Shown: positions 16,369-25,067 of the stretch, piece after piece
Layout of the letters: every line of letters begins with the position of its first letter
How positions within the stretch are numbered: position 1 is the stretch's first letter
Source: RUG100 sp050953425
Lineage (GTDB): Bacteria; Bacillota; Clostridia; Peptostreptococcales; Anaerovoracaceae
Assembly: GCA_050953425.1 (NCBI GenBank)
Contig: JBMNMQ010000003.1
Coordinates: 310,001 to 374,000 of the forward strand
Length of the DNA: 64,000 bases
Direction: 5' to 3'
Notes under the pieces: model-generated
The model's input: only the letters and a program-made list of their open reading frames with translations
What the model was told of the DNA's origin: nothing
The model's database searches: none
Made by a program: the position numbers and the translations under genes

Positions 16369-18543
16369 TTACGGCTTTATGCGTTCCAGTTTGGCGGTGA
16401 AAGCGATGCGCCGTGCCGTCGGCAGCTCGTCAAAGCGAATCTGGTAGACGCGTTTGTCCTCATCTGCGAGTTCGACCGTGCCCTCGCCGAAGATCATATG
16501 CCGAACCCGGTCGCCGCGCTGAAAGGCCGGCCCCTCTTCCCGCACGGCCAGCCGGCGGTCGCGGAACGCGATGTCGCGGCGGGAAGCTTTGATCATCGCT
16601 TCGCCGGGCGCCTGCTCCCAGACCACCAGATCGCTGTCGATATCGAGGAGAAAGCGCGAGAGCACGCGCGGCGAGCCGTCGTGGTGCGCGCCCTGCGCGG
16701 CCGAGAGGAAGAGGCCCTTTTCGGCGCGGGTCATGGCGACGAAGGCGAGCCGCCGCTCTTCCTCCATCCGGGCCCGCGTGCGTGTATTGCGGGACGGCAG
16801 GATGCCCTCGTTCATGGCACAGAGAAAAACATAGGGAAATTCGAGCCCCTTGGCGGCGTGGATGGTCATCAGTTTGACCCGGTCGCGATGGTCCGCCGTG
16901 TCGCTGTTGGAAAAGAGCGCCGCCTGCGTCAGGTAGTAATCGAGATCGCATTCCTCGCCGCAGTTCTGCTCAAATTCACGGACCGACTGTTTCAGCTCGG
17001 CGAGGTTGTCGAGACGATCCTGGGCTCCCTCGGTGCGCAGCATTTTTTCGTATCCGCTCCGCTCGAGCACCTCGGTGAGAATTTCGCTGACGGAGCGGCC
17101 GGCCGCGGAACCGGACAGCTCGCGGATCAGACGGACAAATTCTCCGGCGCCGGTGCCCCGGAAGAGTTCGTGCTCGAGGTTCCGGGACAGTGCCTCGCAG
17201 AGGGAGATCTGCCGCTGGGCCGCATACTCCGTCAGAAAAGCGATGCGCTTTCTGCCGATGCTGCGCCGCGGCCGGTTGACGATGCGCAGAAACGACAGGT
17301 CGTCGCGGCAGGCGATCATGCGCAGGTAGGCGAGCGCGTCTTTGATCTCGAGGCGTTCGAAAAACTGCACGCCGCTGTAGATCGTGTAGGGAAGCTCGCG
17401 CTGCAGGAACGCTTCCTCGAGGCTGCGGGTGATGTAGTGAGCGCGGTAAAAGACCGCCACGTCGTGGAGGGGCACGCCCTGTTCGGTCAGCTTTATTATC
17501 TCATCGCAGATCCACTGCGCTTCCGCGGCGGGGCTTTTCGCACACTGACAGCGGATCGGCAGACCGGGACCGCGGGTCGCGATCAGATCCTTTTGGATGC
17601 GGTTCTTGTTCTTGCGGATCAAAGCATTGACACCGGCGATAATCTGCTCGCCGGAACGGTAATTTTCCATCATCATGATCGTCTTCGTGCCGGGAAACGA
17701 CTGATCGAAGTCCATCAGGAAGCGGCCGGATGCACCGCGCCAGGAGTAAATGGTCTGGTCGGGATCACCGACTACGAAGAGGTTGCGGTGATAGTCGGCG
17801 AGCACGCGCATGAGGCGGAACTGCAGTTCGTCGATGTCCTGAAATTCGTCGATCATGATGTAAGCGAGGCGCTGCTGCCATTTCAGGCGGATTTCTTCCC
17901 GTTGTTCGAAGATGTACAGCGTCACCTTGATCAGATCGTTGTAGTCGAGGCCGAAGCATTTTTTCTCTTCGTAGAGATAGCCGTAGAAGATGATGTCGGA
18001 AGCCGTCTGCGCTTCCTGATACTTGTTCTGCAGGGCGTCGAGCGAGAGGTCGAGCAGGTCGAGGTAATAGGTCGGCCGGTTCTTGATTTTCTCCATCTCG
18101 ATCATATCGCGCGCCTGGCGGAATGACATGTCGCGCAGGGTCAGACCGCGCTCTTTGTAGATGACGTCGAGCATCTGGTCGATGTCGGCGTTGTCGAGGA
18201 CGATGAAACTCTTTGGATACTGCACGGCATGGCTGTCCTCTTTGAGCACGTTGGCGCAGAAGCCGTGAAAGGTATTGATGTATCCGGTGTCGTTGTCACC
18301 GATCAGCCGGTGAATGCGCTGCCGCATTTCACCTGCGGCTTTGTTGGTGAAGGTGACGCAGAGAATGTTTTCCGGCGGGATGCCCGCTTCGAGCACCAGG
18401 TAGGCAAAGCGGCGCACCAGCGCCCGTGTCTTGCCGGATCCGGCGCCGGCCACGACGCGGACCGGACCCTCTGTCGCGGTGACGGCGGCGCGCTGGCTGT
18501 CGTTGAGATCTTCGAGCAGATCGAACTTCACTTCACTGTCCAT
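16369..18543 (-). CDS. pcrA: UvrD/PcrA-type superfamily 1 DNA helicase
   Basis: 724 residues, matching PcrA (~720-750). Q motif LNDSQRAAV, Walker A AGAGSGKTRAL, motif Ic FTNKAAGEMRQRI, the DEFQD variant of motif II (PcrA usually has DEYQD), motif III VGDPDQTIYSWRGA, NYRSGEQII, motif V LMTIHAAKGLEFPYVF and motif VI EEERRLAFVAMTRAEKGL. The C-terminus (RGDRVRHMIFGEGTVE ... LERIKP) is the Tudor-like tail typical of PcrA/UvrD, which contacts RNA polymerase. Roles: 3'-5' unwinding in repair and replication-conflict resolution. Convergent with the two-component genes. A second UvrD-like paralogue elsewhere is possible, so the symbol is provisional. Confidence 0.88.
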   Translation of the reverse strand: MDSEVKFDLLEDLNDSQRAAVTATEGPVRVVAGAGSGKTRALVRRFAYLVLEAGIPPENILCVTFTNKAAGEMRQRIHRLIGDNDTGYINTFHGFCANVLKEDSHAVQYPKSFIVLDNADIDQMLDVIYKERGLTLRDMSFRQARDMIEMEKIKNRPTYYLDLLDLSLDALQNKYQEAQTASDIIFYGYLYEEKKCFGLDYNDLIKVTLYIFEQREEIRLKWQQRLAYIMIDEFQDIDELQFRLMRVLADYHRNLFVVGDPDQTIYSWRGASGRFLMDFDQSFPGTKTIMMMENYRSGEQIIAGVNALIRKNKNRIQKDLIATRGPGLPIRCQCAKSPAAEAQWICDEIIKLTEQGVPLHDVAVFYRAHYITRSLEEAFLQRELPYTIYSGVQFFERLEIKDALAYLRMIACRDDLSFLRIVNRPRRSIGRKRIAFLTEYAAQRQISLCEALSRNLEHELFRGTGAGEFVRLIRELSGSAAGRSVSEILTEVLERSGYEKMLRTEGAQDRLDNLAELKQSVREFEQNCGEECDLDYYLTQAALFSNSDTADHRDRVKLMTIHAAKGLEFPYVFLCAMNEGILPSRNTRTRARMEEERRLAFVAMTRAEKGLFLSAAQGAHHDGSPRVLSRFLLDIDSDLVVWEQAPGEAMIKASRRDIAFRDRRLAVREEGPAFQRGDRVRHMIFGEGTVELADEDKRVYQIRFDELPTARRIAFTAKLERIKP

Positions 18544-18946
18544 ACAGTTCTCTCCCTTTACGTACTGCAGCTGCGGCTTTGACTGACCGCCGCGATCGCA
18601 GACAGCTGCGGTGCTGATGCATCGCCGTGATCACAGACAGCTCCGGTCCTTGTTCACTGCTGCGAATGATCGCGATGCCTGGCACTGCCGCTGCTGCAGG
18701 CGACGGCGGTTTTCATTGCCGCGGCTGCCGGAAACAACGATGGAACCCGTTCAGTGCGGCTGCCGCGCGCCCGGCAATCAGTGTCACGCCTTGCCCGTGC
18801 GGCTGCCGCTTCCATGGTTCATTGTATCAACGGGCGGGGGAGGCGTCAATCCGGCGCTGCCGGCCGTCTGTGCCGGCACTTTTCGCGTTTGCGGAAAGTT
18901 AAGTACTATCATCGAATATGCAAAATGTCCGCTCCTGTGCTATGAT
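18544..18946 (+). promoter_or_regulatory. Intergenic gap with a putative extended -10 (18938-18946)
   Basis: TGC-TATGAT at 18938-18946 is a plausible extended -10 driving the gene at 19067. The rest of 18544-18930 is GC-rich, contains imperfect short repeats (ttgccgcggctgccg-like words) and is open in several frames, but I see no gene in it. Confidence 0.35.
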
Positions 18947-19066
18947 AGAAAATGCGGGCAGCACTGCCGCTGTCTGCTGCAAGAGAGTGATCCGCGCCAG
19001 ACGCGCTGTCCCCGCCGGAGATGCCCGGAGCGGCGCGGCGGCACGACGCCCGATCGGGAGGCGTTG

Positions 19067-19654
19067 ATGAAAGATAAACATCCGGAATTGGAAAAAGTAT
19101 GCGCCAGTCTGCGGCAAAGAGAACATCCGGAACTGGCCGAACAAATACTGCGTGATATGCCCCTGCCGCTGCAGGCAGACGCAGCGGCACGAGGAGAATG
19201 GCTCTGCAGGGCATGCCGTCTGCTGCGGGAACACCTGGATGAAGCGACGATCAGACAGATCCGCCGCGGCTGTGTCTGTACAAGGGAACCGGAACTCAGA
19301 ATTCCGGGATACCGGGAAATCTATGAGATGACACAGGCCCAAAAAATCAAGTATAGAAAAATCTACGAGGATTCTGCCTCAACCGAGGAATTTGCCGCCA
19401 AGGTCAGCGCCCTGGAAAATCGTCCCGGGCAGCCGTCCCTGGAACTGGTGAACGGCAGGATGCAGCAGCATTTCTATCAATGCCACTGTCCGTTTCTGCA
19501 GGATGTGACGGTGGATGTGCCGAAGGAATGGTGCTACTGCACACTCGGCAACAGCGAGGAAGTTTTTTCTTATGCGATGCGCAGGCCGGTTGTCGGAACG
19601 CTGCTGGAATCGATTCGGCAGGGGGACAGCCGCTGTACGATTCAGCTGGAGTAG
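19067..19654 (+). CDS. Cysteine-containing conserved protein, function unknown
   Basis: 195 residues from the ATG at 19067 after gatcgggaggcgttg; the longer frame upstream is repetitive and lacks a site. Helical N-terminal half, a Cys pair region (EWLCRACRLL, then RRGCVCTREPE) and a C-terminal part with QCHCPFLQD, EWCYCTLGNSEEVFSY and a final GDSRCTIQLE. The eight or so cysteines in C-x-C spacing and the terminal RCTIxL strand recall clostridial DUF6144-like / ATC-hydrolase-like proteins that may bind metal, but I would not assign a function. First gene of a probable operon with the phosphodiesterase and the glycosylase. Confidence 0.7.
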   Translation: MKDKHPELEKVCASLRQREHPELAEQILRDMPLPLQADAAARGEWLCRACRLLREHLDEATIRQIRRGCVCTREPELRIPGYREIYEMTQAQKIKYRKIYEDSASTEEFAAKVSALENRPGQPSLELVNGRMQQHFYQCHCPFLQDVTVDVPKEWCYCTLGNSEEVFSYAMRRPVVGTLLESIRQGDSRCTIQLE

Positions 19655-19722
19655 GTCTGCGCCGATCCCGCTGCGAAAGCGGCCGCCGGCATCGTACGGC
19701 GGCTGCGGGAGAAGAGAAGCGG

Positions 19723-20265
19723 ATGGAAAAGGATGCAAAGAAAAAGGGCGGAAGTCTGCGATTGTTTCTGGCCATTCCGTTTACCGCGGCCGTCAGGAAC
19801 GAACTGAAGAAAGTGATGGCCGGAATGAGGCGGCAGGGAGCTTCCGGGCGCTTCACGAAGGAAGAAAATCTTCACCTGACGCTGGTATTCTTCGGCGAAA
19901 CCACGCGGGCCGAGGAAATTGCCGACGCGCTGCGGGCGGTGCCTCTGCCGGTCATTCGACTGGCGTTCGACCGCATCGGCCGCTTCGGCAGTCTTTACTG
20001 GATCGGACTGCGGGACAACCCGGCTCTGGACGACTACGTCGGCGATCTGCGGCGTGCGCTCGAAAAACGGGCCGTTCCCTTTGATCGCAAAGCGTTCAAG
20101 CCGCATGTTACCCTGCTGCGCCGGGGACATGTCCGTCGGCCGCTGCGCCTGGCTGTTCCGACGTGCAGCATGCCGGTGAACGAGGTGCTGCTGATGCGCT
20201 CGGACCGTGTTGACGGCGGAATGCGGTACACTGCAGTCGCCGCGCAGAGGCGGAAGCGGCGGTGA
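19723..20265 (+). CDS. thpR: RNA 2',3'-cyclic phosphodiesterase (2H family)
   Basis: 180 residues; ATG after gagaagagaagcgg. The two HxTx motifs that define the 2H phosphoesterases are present: HLTLVFFGE and HVTLLRRG, about 75 residues apart. RLFLAIPF near the start and FDRIGRF in the middle match ThpR/LigT. Members hydrolyse 2',3'-cyclic phosphate ends (and in vitro join 2'-5' RNA half-molecules). Cytoplasmic. It lies between an unknown Cys-rich protein and a DNA glycosylase; no functional link is evident. The C-terminal RRKRR is basic. Confidence 0.88.
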   Translation: MEKDAKKKGGSLRLFLAIPFTAAVRNELKKVMAGMRRQGASGRFTKEENLHLTLVFFGETTRAEEIADALRAVPLPVIRLAFDRIGRFGSLYWIGLRDNPALDDYVGDLRRALEKRAVPFDRKAFKPHVTLLRRGHVRRPLRLAVPTCSMPVNEVLLMRSDRVDGGMRYTAVAAQRRKRR

Positions 20266-20331
20266 GAAACCGCCCCGGCCTCCGCGGAAAGAAGCGATGA
20301 TGGGCCGGTCCCGGTCTCCGCAGGTGACAGG

Positions 20332-20409
20332 AACGGCAGGAGATCGACTCCGGCCTTCGCGGACGGAAGAAACGGCAGGAGATCGACTCCGGCCTACGCG
20401 GACGGAAGA
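20332..20409. repeat. Two tandem copies of a 39-bp unit
   Basis: aacggcaggagatcgactcc plus ggccttcgcggacggaaga occurs at 20332-20370 and 20371-20409 with one difference. It lies in the 190-nt gap between the phosphodiesterase and glycosylase genes; no gene is in the gap. Confidence 0.85.
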
Positions 20410-20456
20410 CCGGCGGGCAAGCAGTGCCTTGGGAATGCCGGAAACAGGAGACGAAA

Positions 20457-21065
20457 ATGGCAAGAAAAAGCTGCTTTACGGAATATGCCCGCGGGGATGC
20501 GCTGCTCGAACGCTATCACGATGAAGAGTGGGGACTGCCGTGCCGCGACGAGCAGAAGCTGGTCGAAATGTTTCTGCTGGAAACGTTTCAGGCCGGGCTG
20601 TCCTGGAAGACCATCCTGCATAAGAGAGAAGGATTCCGGCGGGCCTTTGATGACTTTGATGATCGCCGGATCGCGGCCTACGGAACAGAGAAAATTGAGG
20701 CACTGATGGCCGATCCGGACATCATCCGCAACCGCAGAAAGATCGAAGGCGCGGTCGCAAATGCCCGCTGTATCGGTGAACTTCGCGAGGAATACGGTTC
20801 GTTTTCCGGGTATCTCTGGCATTTCACCGAAGGGCAGACGATCTACGAGGATGCGTCGGTGACGCGGGATGAATTGTCCGATGCGGTTTCCCGTGATATG
20901 AAAAAGCGCGGCATGAAGTTCGTCGGCTCGGTCACGATCTTTTCTTTTCTGCAGTCGGTCGGCATCATCTACTCACATCCCGAGAACTGCCGGCGCTTTG
21001 CGGCCGACGGCGCAGAGCGGTATCTGCATAATAAATATACGGACGGAAAGGTGCGGCGGGAGTGA
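20457..21065 (+). CDS. tag: DNA-3-methyladenine glycosylase I
   Basis: 202 residues; ribosome binding site caggaga before the ATG. Family hallmarks: YHDEEWGLPCRDEQKLVEMFLLETFQAGLSW (read in pieces), WKTILHKREGFRRAF, KFVGSVTIFSFLQSVG and the C-terminal zinc-site region HPENC; the other zinc ligands are the N-terminal Cys and the His of YHDEEWG. Removes 3-methyladenine from alkylated DNA as the first step of base-excision repair. Tag is normally 185-200 residues, so this one is full length. Confidence 0.93.
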   Translation: MARKSCFTEYARGDALLERYHDEEWGLPCRDEQKLVEMFLLETFQAGLSWKTILHKREGFRRAFDDFDDRRIAAYGTEKIEALMADPDIIRNRRKIEGAVANARCIGELREEYGSFSGYLWHFTEGQTIYEDASVTRDELSDAVSRDMKKRGMKFVGSVTIFSFLQSVGIIYSHPENCRRFAADGAERYLHNKYTDGKVRRE

Positions 21066-21159
21066 ACTCTGCCCGAAAAGCAGAACAATTCCCGCGGCTC
21101 TTCCGCCCGCACGGCGTTTCTGCCGGGGCAGGGCCGGGTGCCCTGCGTCGGATCCTGTC

Positions 21160-21816
21160 TTATTCCGAAATGTCCTTGATCAGCATCTCGCCGTCATCAT
21201 TCTTTTCCAGCGTGAACTTCCAGGTCATGGTTTTCGTCCTGCCATTGTCCAGGTAATCGGTCTTTATGGTTTTCAGCAGGTCGGGGGCGATGCCGTCAAC
21301 AATTTCAGCAACTGCCTTCTCGGTGCTGCCGCCGGTGAGTACGTCCGGATGCTTTTTCGCATACGCTTCCGCCTGCTTCATGACTTTGCTTTCCAGATTC
21401 GAGGTGTCCATGGCATCAAAGTCGAGGACTTTCACTTTGGCACTGACTGTTTTCTTGTCATCGTCGTAATCGTCGTTGAGCTTGTAGGATTTGATCATCT
21501 GCTTCTTTACATCTTTGATAAAGTCGCTGTAGGCCTGCCGCGTTTCCTTGCTGCAGTCGCTGAGTTTCATCCCGGTACCGAGGAAGTCATCTCCGGACAG
21601 GGCTGAGAGGCTGCTATCGACTTCTTTCAGTGCTTTGATGCTGTCGCTGCCACTGCAGTATCTGGCGGCGGCGGTGAAGTCGCCGTCCACGCATTCACTC
21701 ATAAAGCTGTCCACTGTGGCGGTGGACGCTTTCTCGTCCGAGCAGGCCGTAAAGGTGAAAGCCAGCACGGCTATCAGGGCAATCAGCAGGATCGTACGAA
21801 TCTTTTTCTGTTTCAT
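21160..21816 (-). CDS. Lipoprotein, DUF5105-like
   Basis: 218 residues from the ATG at 21816, with aaaggaacc upstream; an in-frame ATG at 21831 is less likely. Lipobox LAFTFTAC gives a lipidated Cys25. The mature part begins SDEKASTATVDSFMSE and contains a KxYKLNDDYDDDKKTV linker and alpha/beta segments like the NTF2-like DUF5105/DUF4878 lipoproteins of clostridia. Substrate or partner unknown. Extracytoplasmic, membrane-tethered. Confidence 0.82.
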   Translation of the reverse strand: MKQKKIRTILLIALIAVLAFTFTACSDEKASTATVDSFMSECVDGDFTAAARYCSGSDSIKALKEVDSSLSALSGDDFLGTGMKLSDCSKETRQAYSDFIKDVKKQMIKSYKLNDDYDDDKKTVSAKVKVLDFDAMDTSNLESKVMKQAEAYAKKHPDVLTGGSTEKAVAEIVDGIAPDLLKTIKTDYLDNGRTKTMTWKFTLEKNDDGEMLIKDISE

Positions 21817-22099
21817 TTCGGTTCCTTTCATGGCGCATTACACAGATATCAACTGCCGATATTATTTTACTCAAACGGCACCGGCGGTTCAAGGTAACAG
21901 GTGGTGGAAAACGGGCAGCAGGGGGTCGGCAAACGGAAGCAAACGACGAAAATAAACGAGGGGCGGGATAGCGCGGCACGCAGGAAAGCAGACGGCTCAG
22001 CGGGTGGAACCGCCGGTACGGCGGCAGCGAGACAGTACAGACAGTGACACGTTTTCGGCGGAACGGCAGTTAATATCATGAGGCAGAAAACCGAAAGGA

Positions 22100-22222
22100 C
22101 GGCGGCAAAGCTGCAGGATCGGCAAAGCGGCAAGGGGCAGGGCCGGCAAAAGCGGCAAAGCGGCAGGGACGGCAAAAGCGGCAAGGGGCAGGGACGGCAA
22201 AGCGGCAGGGGGCGGCAAAGCA
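22100..22222. repeat. Low-complexity, nearly T-free repeat block
   Basis: Iterations of cggcaaagcggcaggg and cggcaaaagcggcaagggg fill 22100-22222. The + strand is almost free of T here, and the frame-by-frame product is Gly/Lys/Gln/Arg repeats, so I reject it as coding. The rest of 21840-22270 holds nothing recognisable. Confidence 0.7.
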
Positions 22223-22273
22223 GTAATAGCGAAAGCAAAGAAGCAAAGCGAGCAAAGCAATTCCGGCAAAAAC

Positions 22274-22303
22274 TTGCCAGCGGCGGTACTTTTGGTGTAT
22301 GAT
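22274..22303 (+). promoter_or_regulatory. Putative promoter for the 19-residue ORF and surface cluster
   Basis: TTGCCA (22274-22279), 18 nt, TATGAT (22298-22303). It precedes a ribosome binding site and small ORF at 22324. Confidence 0.5.
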
Positions 22304-22323
22304 AGAAAGACGTGGAAAGGTGT

Positions 22324-22383
22324 ATGAATATGGTGATGCGAAAGAAAGATTTCTTTAGTCCAAGCAAGAATTTTATTGGCTGA
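22324..22383 (+). CDS. Possible 19-residue leader or micro-protein
   Basis: ATG preceded by ggaaaggtgt with good spacing encodes MNMVMRKKDFFSPSKNFIG and a stop. It has its own putative promoter 20 nt upstream and a rho-independent terminator starting 5 nt after the stop. Such an arrangement suits either a free-standing micro-protein or a leader controlling the surface genes that start at 22505. Too short to judge by homology. Confidence 0.35.
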   Translation: MNMVMRKKDFFSPSKNFIG

Positions 22384-22387
22384 GACT

Positions 22388-22413
22388 GGCAGAGCGCTGC
22401 TCCGCCGTTTTTT
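22388..22413 (+). terminator. Rho-independent terminator or attenuator before the surface cluster
   Basis: Stem ggc-a-gagc / gctc-c-gcc with a 3-nt loop (22388-22406) followed by GTTTTTT. It lies between a putative promoter and the gene at 22505, so some transcripts may stop here. Confidence 0.6.
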
Positions 22414-22504
22414 CGTGTCTGTTCTGACACCTGCGGATTCATTCCGACCACGGTGAGCTATAGGCGAAACAAATGGTAATAGAGAAGAGAAAGTGAGGTA
22501 TAGT

Positions 22505-23689
22505 TTGGAACGCAAAAAAAGGAAAGGCCGCTTCCTGGCGGCGCTGCTCTGTGTATGTGTGACAGCGGCATTTCCGCTGACGGCGTTTGCCGGAACGGAT
22601 GCCGGCGCGATTGACCCGGCCGCCGGAGAGCAGCAGGAGGCGCCGGTAAAGGCCGGCTGCGCGGCCGCGCAGAACGCGGCGAAAACCAGCGAGGCGGAGC
22701 CGACGCTGCCGAAGGAAGTGCAGGCGGCGATCGTCGGAGAAACAACATATTATTTCTACCTCAACGAGTCTGCTGAGCGCATCACCGGCTGGCAGACCCT
22801 GAGCAACGGAAAAACCTACTACTTCGCACCGAACAGTGAAAACGAAGAGCTGAACGGCGCGATGCAGACCGGCTGGCTGACGCTGAATGGGAGTAAATAC
22901 TATCTGTCGGAAAACCCGGCGACGCTGGGTCAGCTGCAGACCGGCGTGAAAAAGATCAACGGAAAGCTCTACTACTTCGGCACCGACGGCAGGGTGACGA
23001 CGGCAAAGTCAAAGTGGATCAGCAATAAGAAATATTACGCCATCGGCGGCGGCCGGATCGCGGCCGGCGCCAAAAAAATCGGAAAGACCTGGTATTACTT
23101 CTCCAAGAGCACCGGCCGCAAGGCCGGCAAGGGCTTTGTCAAGGTCAACGGCAAATCGCTCTACTACTGCAAGGGCGCGGGCAAGCTGAAGACCGGCTGG
23201 ATGGCTAAGGGAAAGTACGGCTACTACTTCTCCAAAAAGACCGCCAAGCGCGCTTACAATACCAAAGTCGGCTACCTGAAGATCGGCGCCAGCGGACGTC
23301 TCGGTGAGGCGTATGCGCGCGGCATTCGGGTGCTGAACAAGAAGGGGTGGACGCTGCGTCGGGCCTACAAATATTCCCGCGGCATCAAGTATGCCCACCG
23401 CGGCATGCGCCGCAAGAGCATCGCCAGCTATGCGATCTACGGCTTTAAGCACTACAGGGGAAACTGCTACGTGCACGCTTCCACCTTCTATGTGCAGGCG
23501 ATGCTGCTCGGCTACAACGCGCATCAGGTGTCCGGCTGGGTCAATGTCTCCGAGCATTCGTGGGTGACGATCCGCCAGCACGGCCGGCGGTACGTTTACG
23601 ATCTGACGTTCCCCGGCAACGGCTGGAAAATCTGGTACGGCAAGAAGGGAACCTGGCGCTATCACCACTACCATACAATGAAGAAGTAG
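22505..23689 (+). CDS. Secreted transglutaminase-like protein with cell-wall-binding repeats (paralogue A)
   Basis: 394 residues from a TTG at 22505 preceded by gtgagg; a GTG at 22493 is an alternative. I prefer TTG because the resulting start aligns with paralogue B. Signal peptide (about 1-28) ending ...LTAFAG. Residues ~80-230 carry choline/glucan-binding-type repeats: GWQTLSNGKTYYFAPNSE, GWLTLNGSKYYL, VKKINGKLYYFGTDGRV, KWISNKKYYAI, KTWYYFSKSTG. The C-terminal ~130 residues form a transglutaminase-like domain with Cys in RGNCYVHAS (~321), His in SEHSWVTI (~350) and Asp in YVYDLTF (~366). It is probably a wall-associated cysteine protease or cross-linker. Confidence 0.87.
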   Translation: MERKKRKGRFLAALLCVCVTAAFPLTAFAGTDAGAIDPAAGEQQEAPVKAGCAAAQNAAKTSEAEPTLPKEVQAAIVGETTYYFYLNESAERITGWQTLSNGKTYYFAPNSENEELNGAMQTGWLTLNGSKYYLSENPATLGQLQTGVKKINGKLYYFGTDGRVTTAKSKWISNKKYYAIGGGRIAAGAKKIGKTWYYFSKSTGRKAGKGFVKVNGKSLYYCKGAGKLKTGWMAKGKYGYYFSKKTAKRAYNTKVGYLKIGASGRLGEAYARGIRVLNKKGWTLRRAYKYSRGIKYAHRGMRRKSIASYAIYGFKHYRGNCYVHASTFYVQAMLLGYNAHQVSGWVNVSEHSWVTIRQHGRRYVYDLTFPGNGWKIWYGKKGTWRYHHYHTMKK

Positions 23690-23749
23690 AACCCGCCGGC
23701 CGGCGGCGCGAAACAAACGCAAAGCAATGAAAACCGGAAGGAAGGAAAG

Positions 23750-25057
23750 ATGCTGAAACGAAAGACAAGAATTGCAGCGGCAGCCCTCGGCGCAGCGGTC
23801 TGCTTTACATTCCCGATGGGTGCGTTGGCCGGCGATGCCGGCAGCGCCCGGACAGTGGCGCAGCAGACGGAAACGGTCGCGGCGGACAGCGCGGCCGTGC
23901 AGAGCGCGGCGGCGCAGAAAAAAGCGGCCGCGCAGAACGCGGCGAAAACCAGCGAGGCGGAGCCGACGCTGCCGCAGGAAGTGCGGGCGGAGATCGTCGG
24001 AGAAACAACATATTATTTCTGCTTCAACGAGTCTGATGAGCGCATCACCGGCTGGCAGACCCTGAGCAACGGAAAAACCTACTACTTCGCACCGAACAGT
24101 GAAAACGAAGAGCTGAACGGCGCGATGCAGACCGGCTGGCTGACGCTGAATGGGAGTAAATACTATCTGTCGGAAAACCCGGCGACGCTCGGTCAGCTGC
24201 AGACCGGCTGGCAGACGATCAAAGATGAAAACGGCAGCCATCGTTATTACTTTGCCGCCGAAGGCACCGCGGGAGAAGAACTCGGCGCGATGCAGACCGG
24301 CGTGAAAAAGATCAACGGAAAGCTCTACTACTTCGGCACCGACGGCAGGGTGACGACGGCAAAGTCAAAGTGGATCGACAATAATAAATATTACGCCATC
24401 GGCGGCGGACAGATCGCGGCCGGCGCCAAAAAAATCGGAAAGACCTGGTATTACTTTTCCAAGAGCACCGGCCGCAGGGCCGGCAAGGGCTTTGTCAAGG
24501 TCAACGGCAAATCGCTCTACTACTGCAAAGGCGCGGGCAAGCTGAAGACCGGCTGGATGGCCAAAGGAAACTACGGCTATTACTTCTCCAAAAAGACCGC
24601 CAAGCGCGCTTACAACACCAGCGTGGGCTACATCAAGGTCGACAAGAAGGGCCGGGTCGGCAAGGCTTATGCGGAAGGCATTCGCGTGCTCAACAAAAAG
24701 GGCTGGACGCTGCGGGCGGCGTTCCGCTATGCCAGCCATCTGCGCTATGCCAACCACGACATGCGGCGCAAGAGCAGCGCGGCTTACGCCCACTACGGCT
24801 TCCGCCATCACAAGGGCAACTGCTATGTCATGGCCGGCACGTTCTACATCCTCGCCCAACTGCAGGGCTGCCGCGTGCGGCAGGCTTACGGCAGTGTAGT
24901 AATTCCCTATCCGCATTCCTGGACGGTCGTCCGGCAGAACGGCAGATGGTATGTCTATGACCCGAATTTCACCAACGAAACGGGCCGCAACGGTTTCAAA
25001 TTCCGGTACGGCAAACGGGGAACCTGGCGTTATCACCTGAGAGGCTACATGAACTAG
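23750..25057 (+). CDS. Secreted transglutaminase-like protein with cell-wall-binding repeats (paralogue B)
   Basis: 435 residues; ribosome binding site ggaaggaaag. Same plan as paralogue A: signal peptide ending ...MGALAG, an Ala/Gln-rich linker, wall-binding repeats, and a transglutaminase-like domain with Cys in KGNCYVMAG (~357), His in YPHSWTVV (~389) and Asp in YVYDPNF (~403). The repeat region is nearly identical to A at the DNA level, but B has one extra ~31-residue unit (WQTIKDENGSHRYYFAAEG...). The C-terminal catalytic halves have diverged more than the repeats. Tandem duplication with later exchange explains this. Confidence 0.88.
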   Translation: MLKRKTRIAAAALGAAVCFTFPMGALAGDAGSARTVAQQTETVAADSAAVQSAAAQKKAAAQNAAKTSEAEPTLPQEVRAEIVGETTYYFCFNESDERITGWQTLSNGKTYYFAPNSENEELNGAMQTGWLTLNGSKYYLSENPATLGQLQTGWQTIKDENGSHRYYFAAEGTAGEELGAMQTGVKKINGKLYYFGTDGRVTTAKSKWIDNNKYYAIGGGQIAAGAKKIGKTWYYFSKSTGRRAGKGFVKVNGKSLYYCKGAGKLKTGWMAKGNYGYYFSKKTAKRAYNTSVGYIKVDKKGRVGKAYAEGIRVLNKKGWTLRAAFRYASHLRYANHDMRRKSSAAYAHYGFRHHKGNCYVMAGTFYILAQLQGCRVRQAYGSVVIPYPHSWTVVRQNGRWYVYDPNFTNETGRNGFKFRYGKRGTWRYHLRGYMN

Positions 25058-25067
25058 GAGGGCGAGC

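Noticed and set aside
16273..18126. 617-codon plus-strand frame opposite the helicase
   Set aside because: Antisense shadow of the PcrA/UvrD gene, whose motifs are complete on the minus strand.
22078..22302. Basic Gly/Gln/Lys-rich protein
   Set aside because: Low-complexity, nearly T-free repeat DNA; no site and no family.
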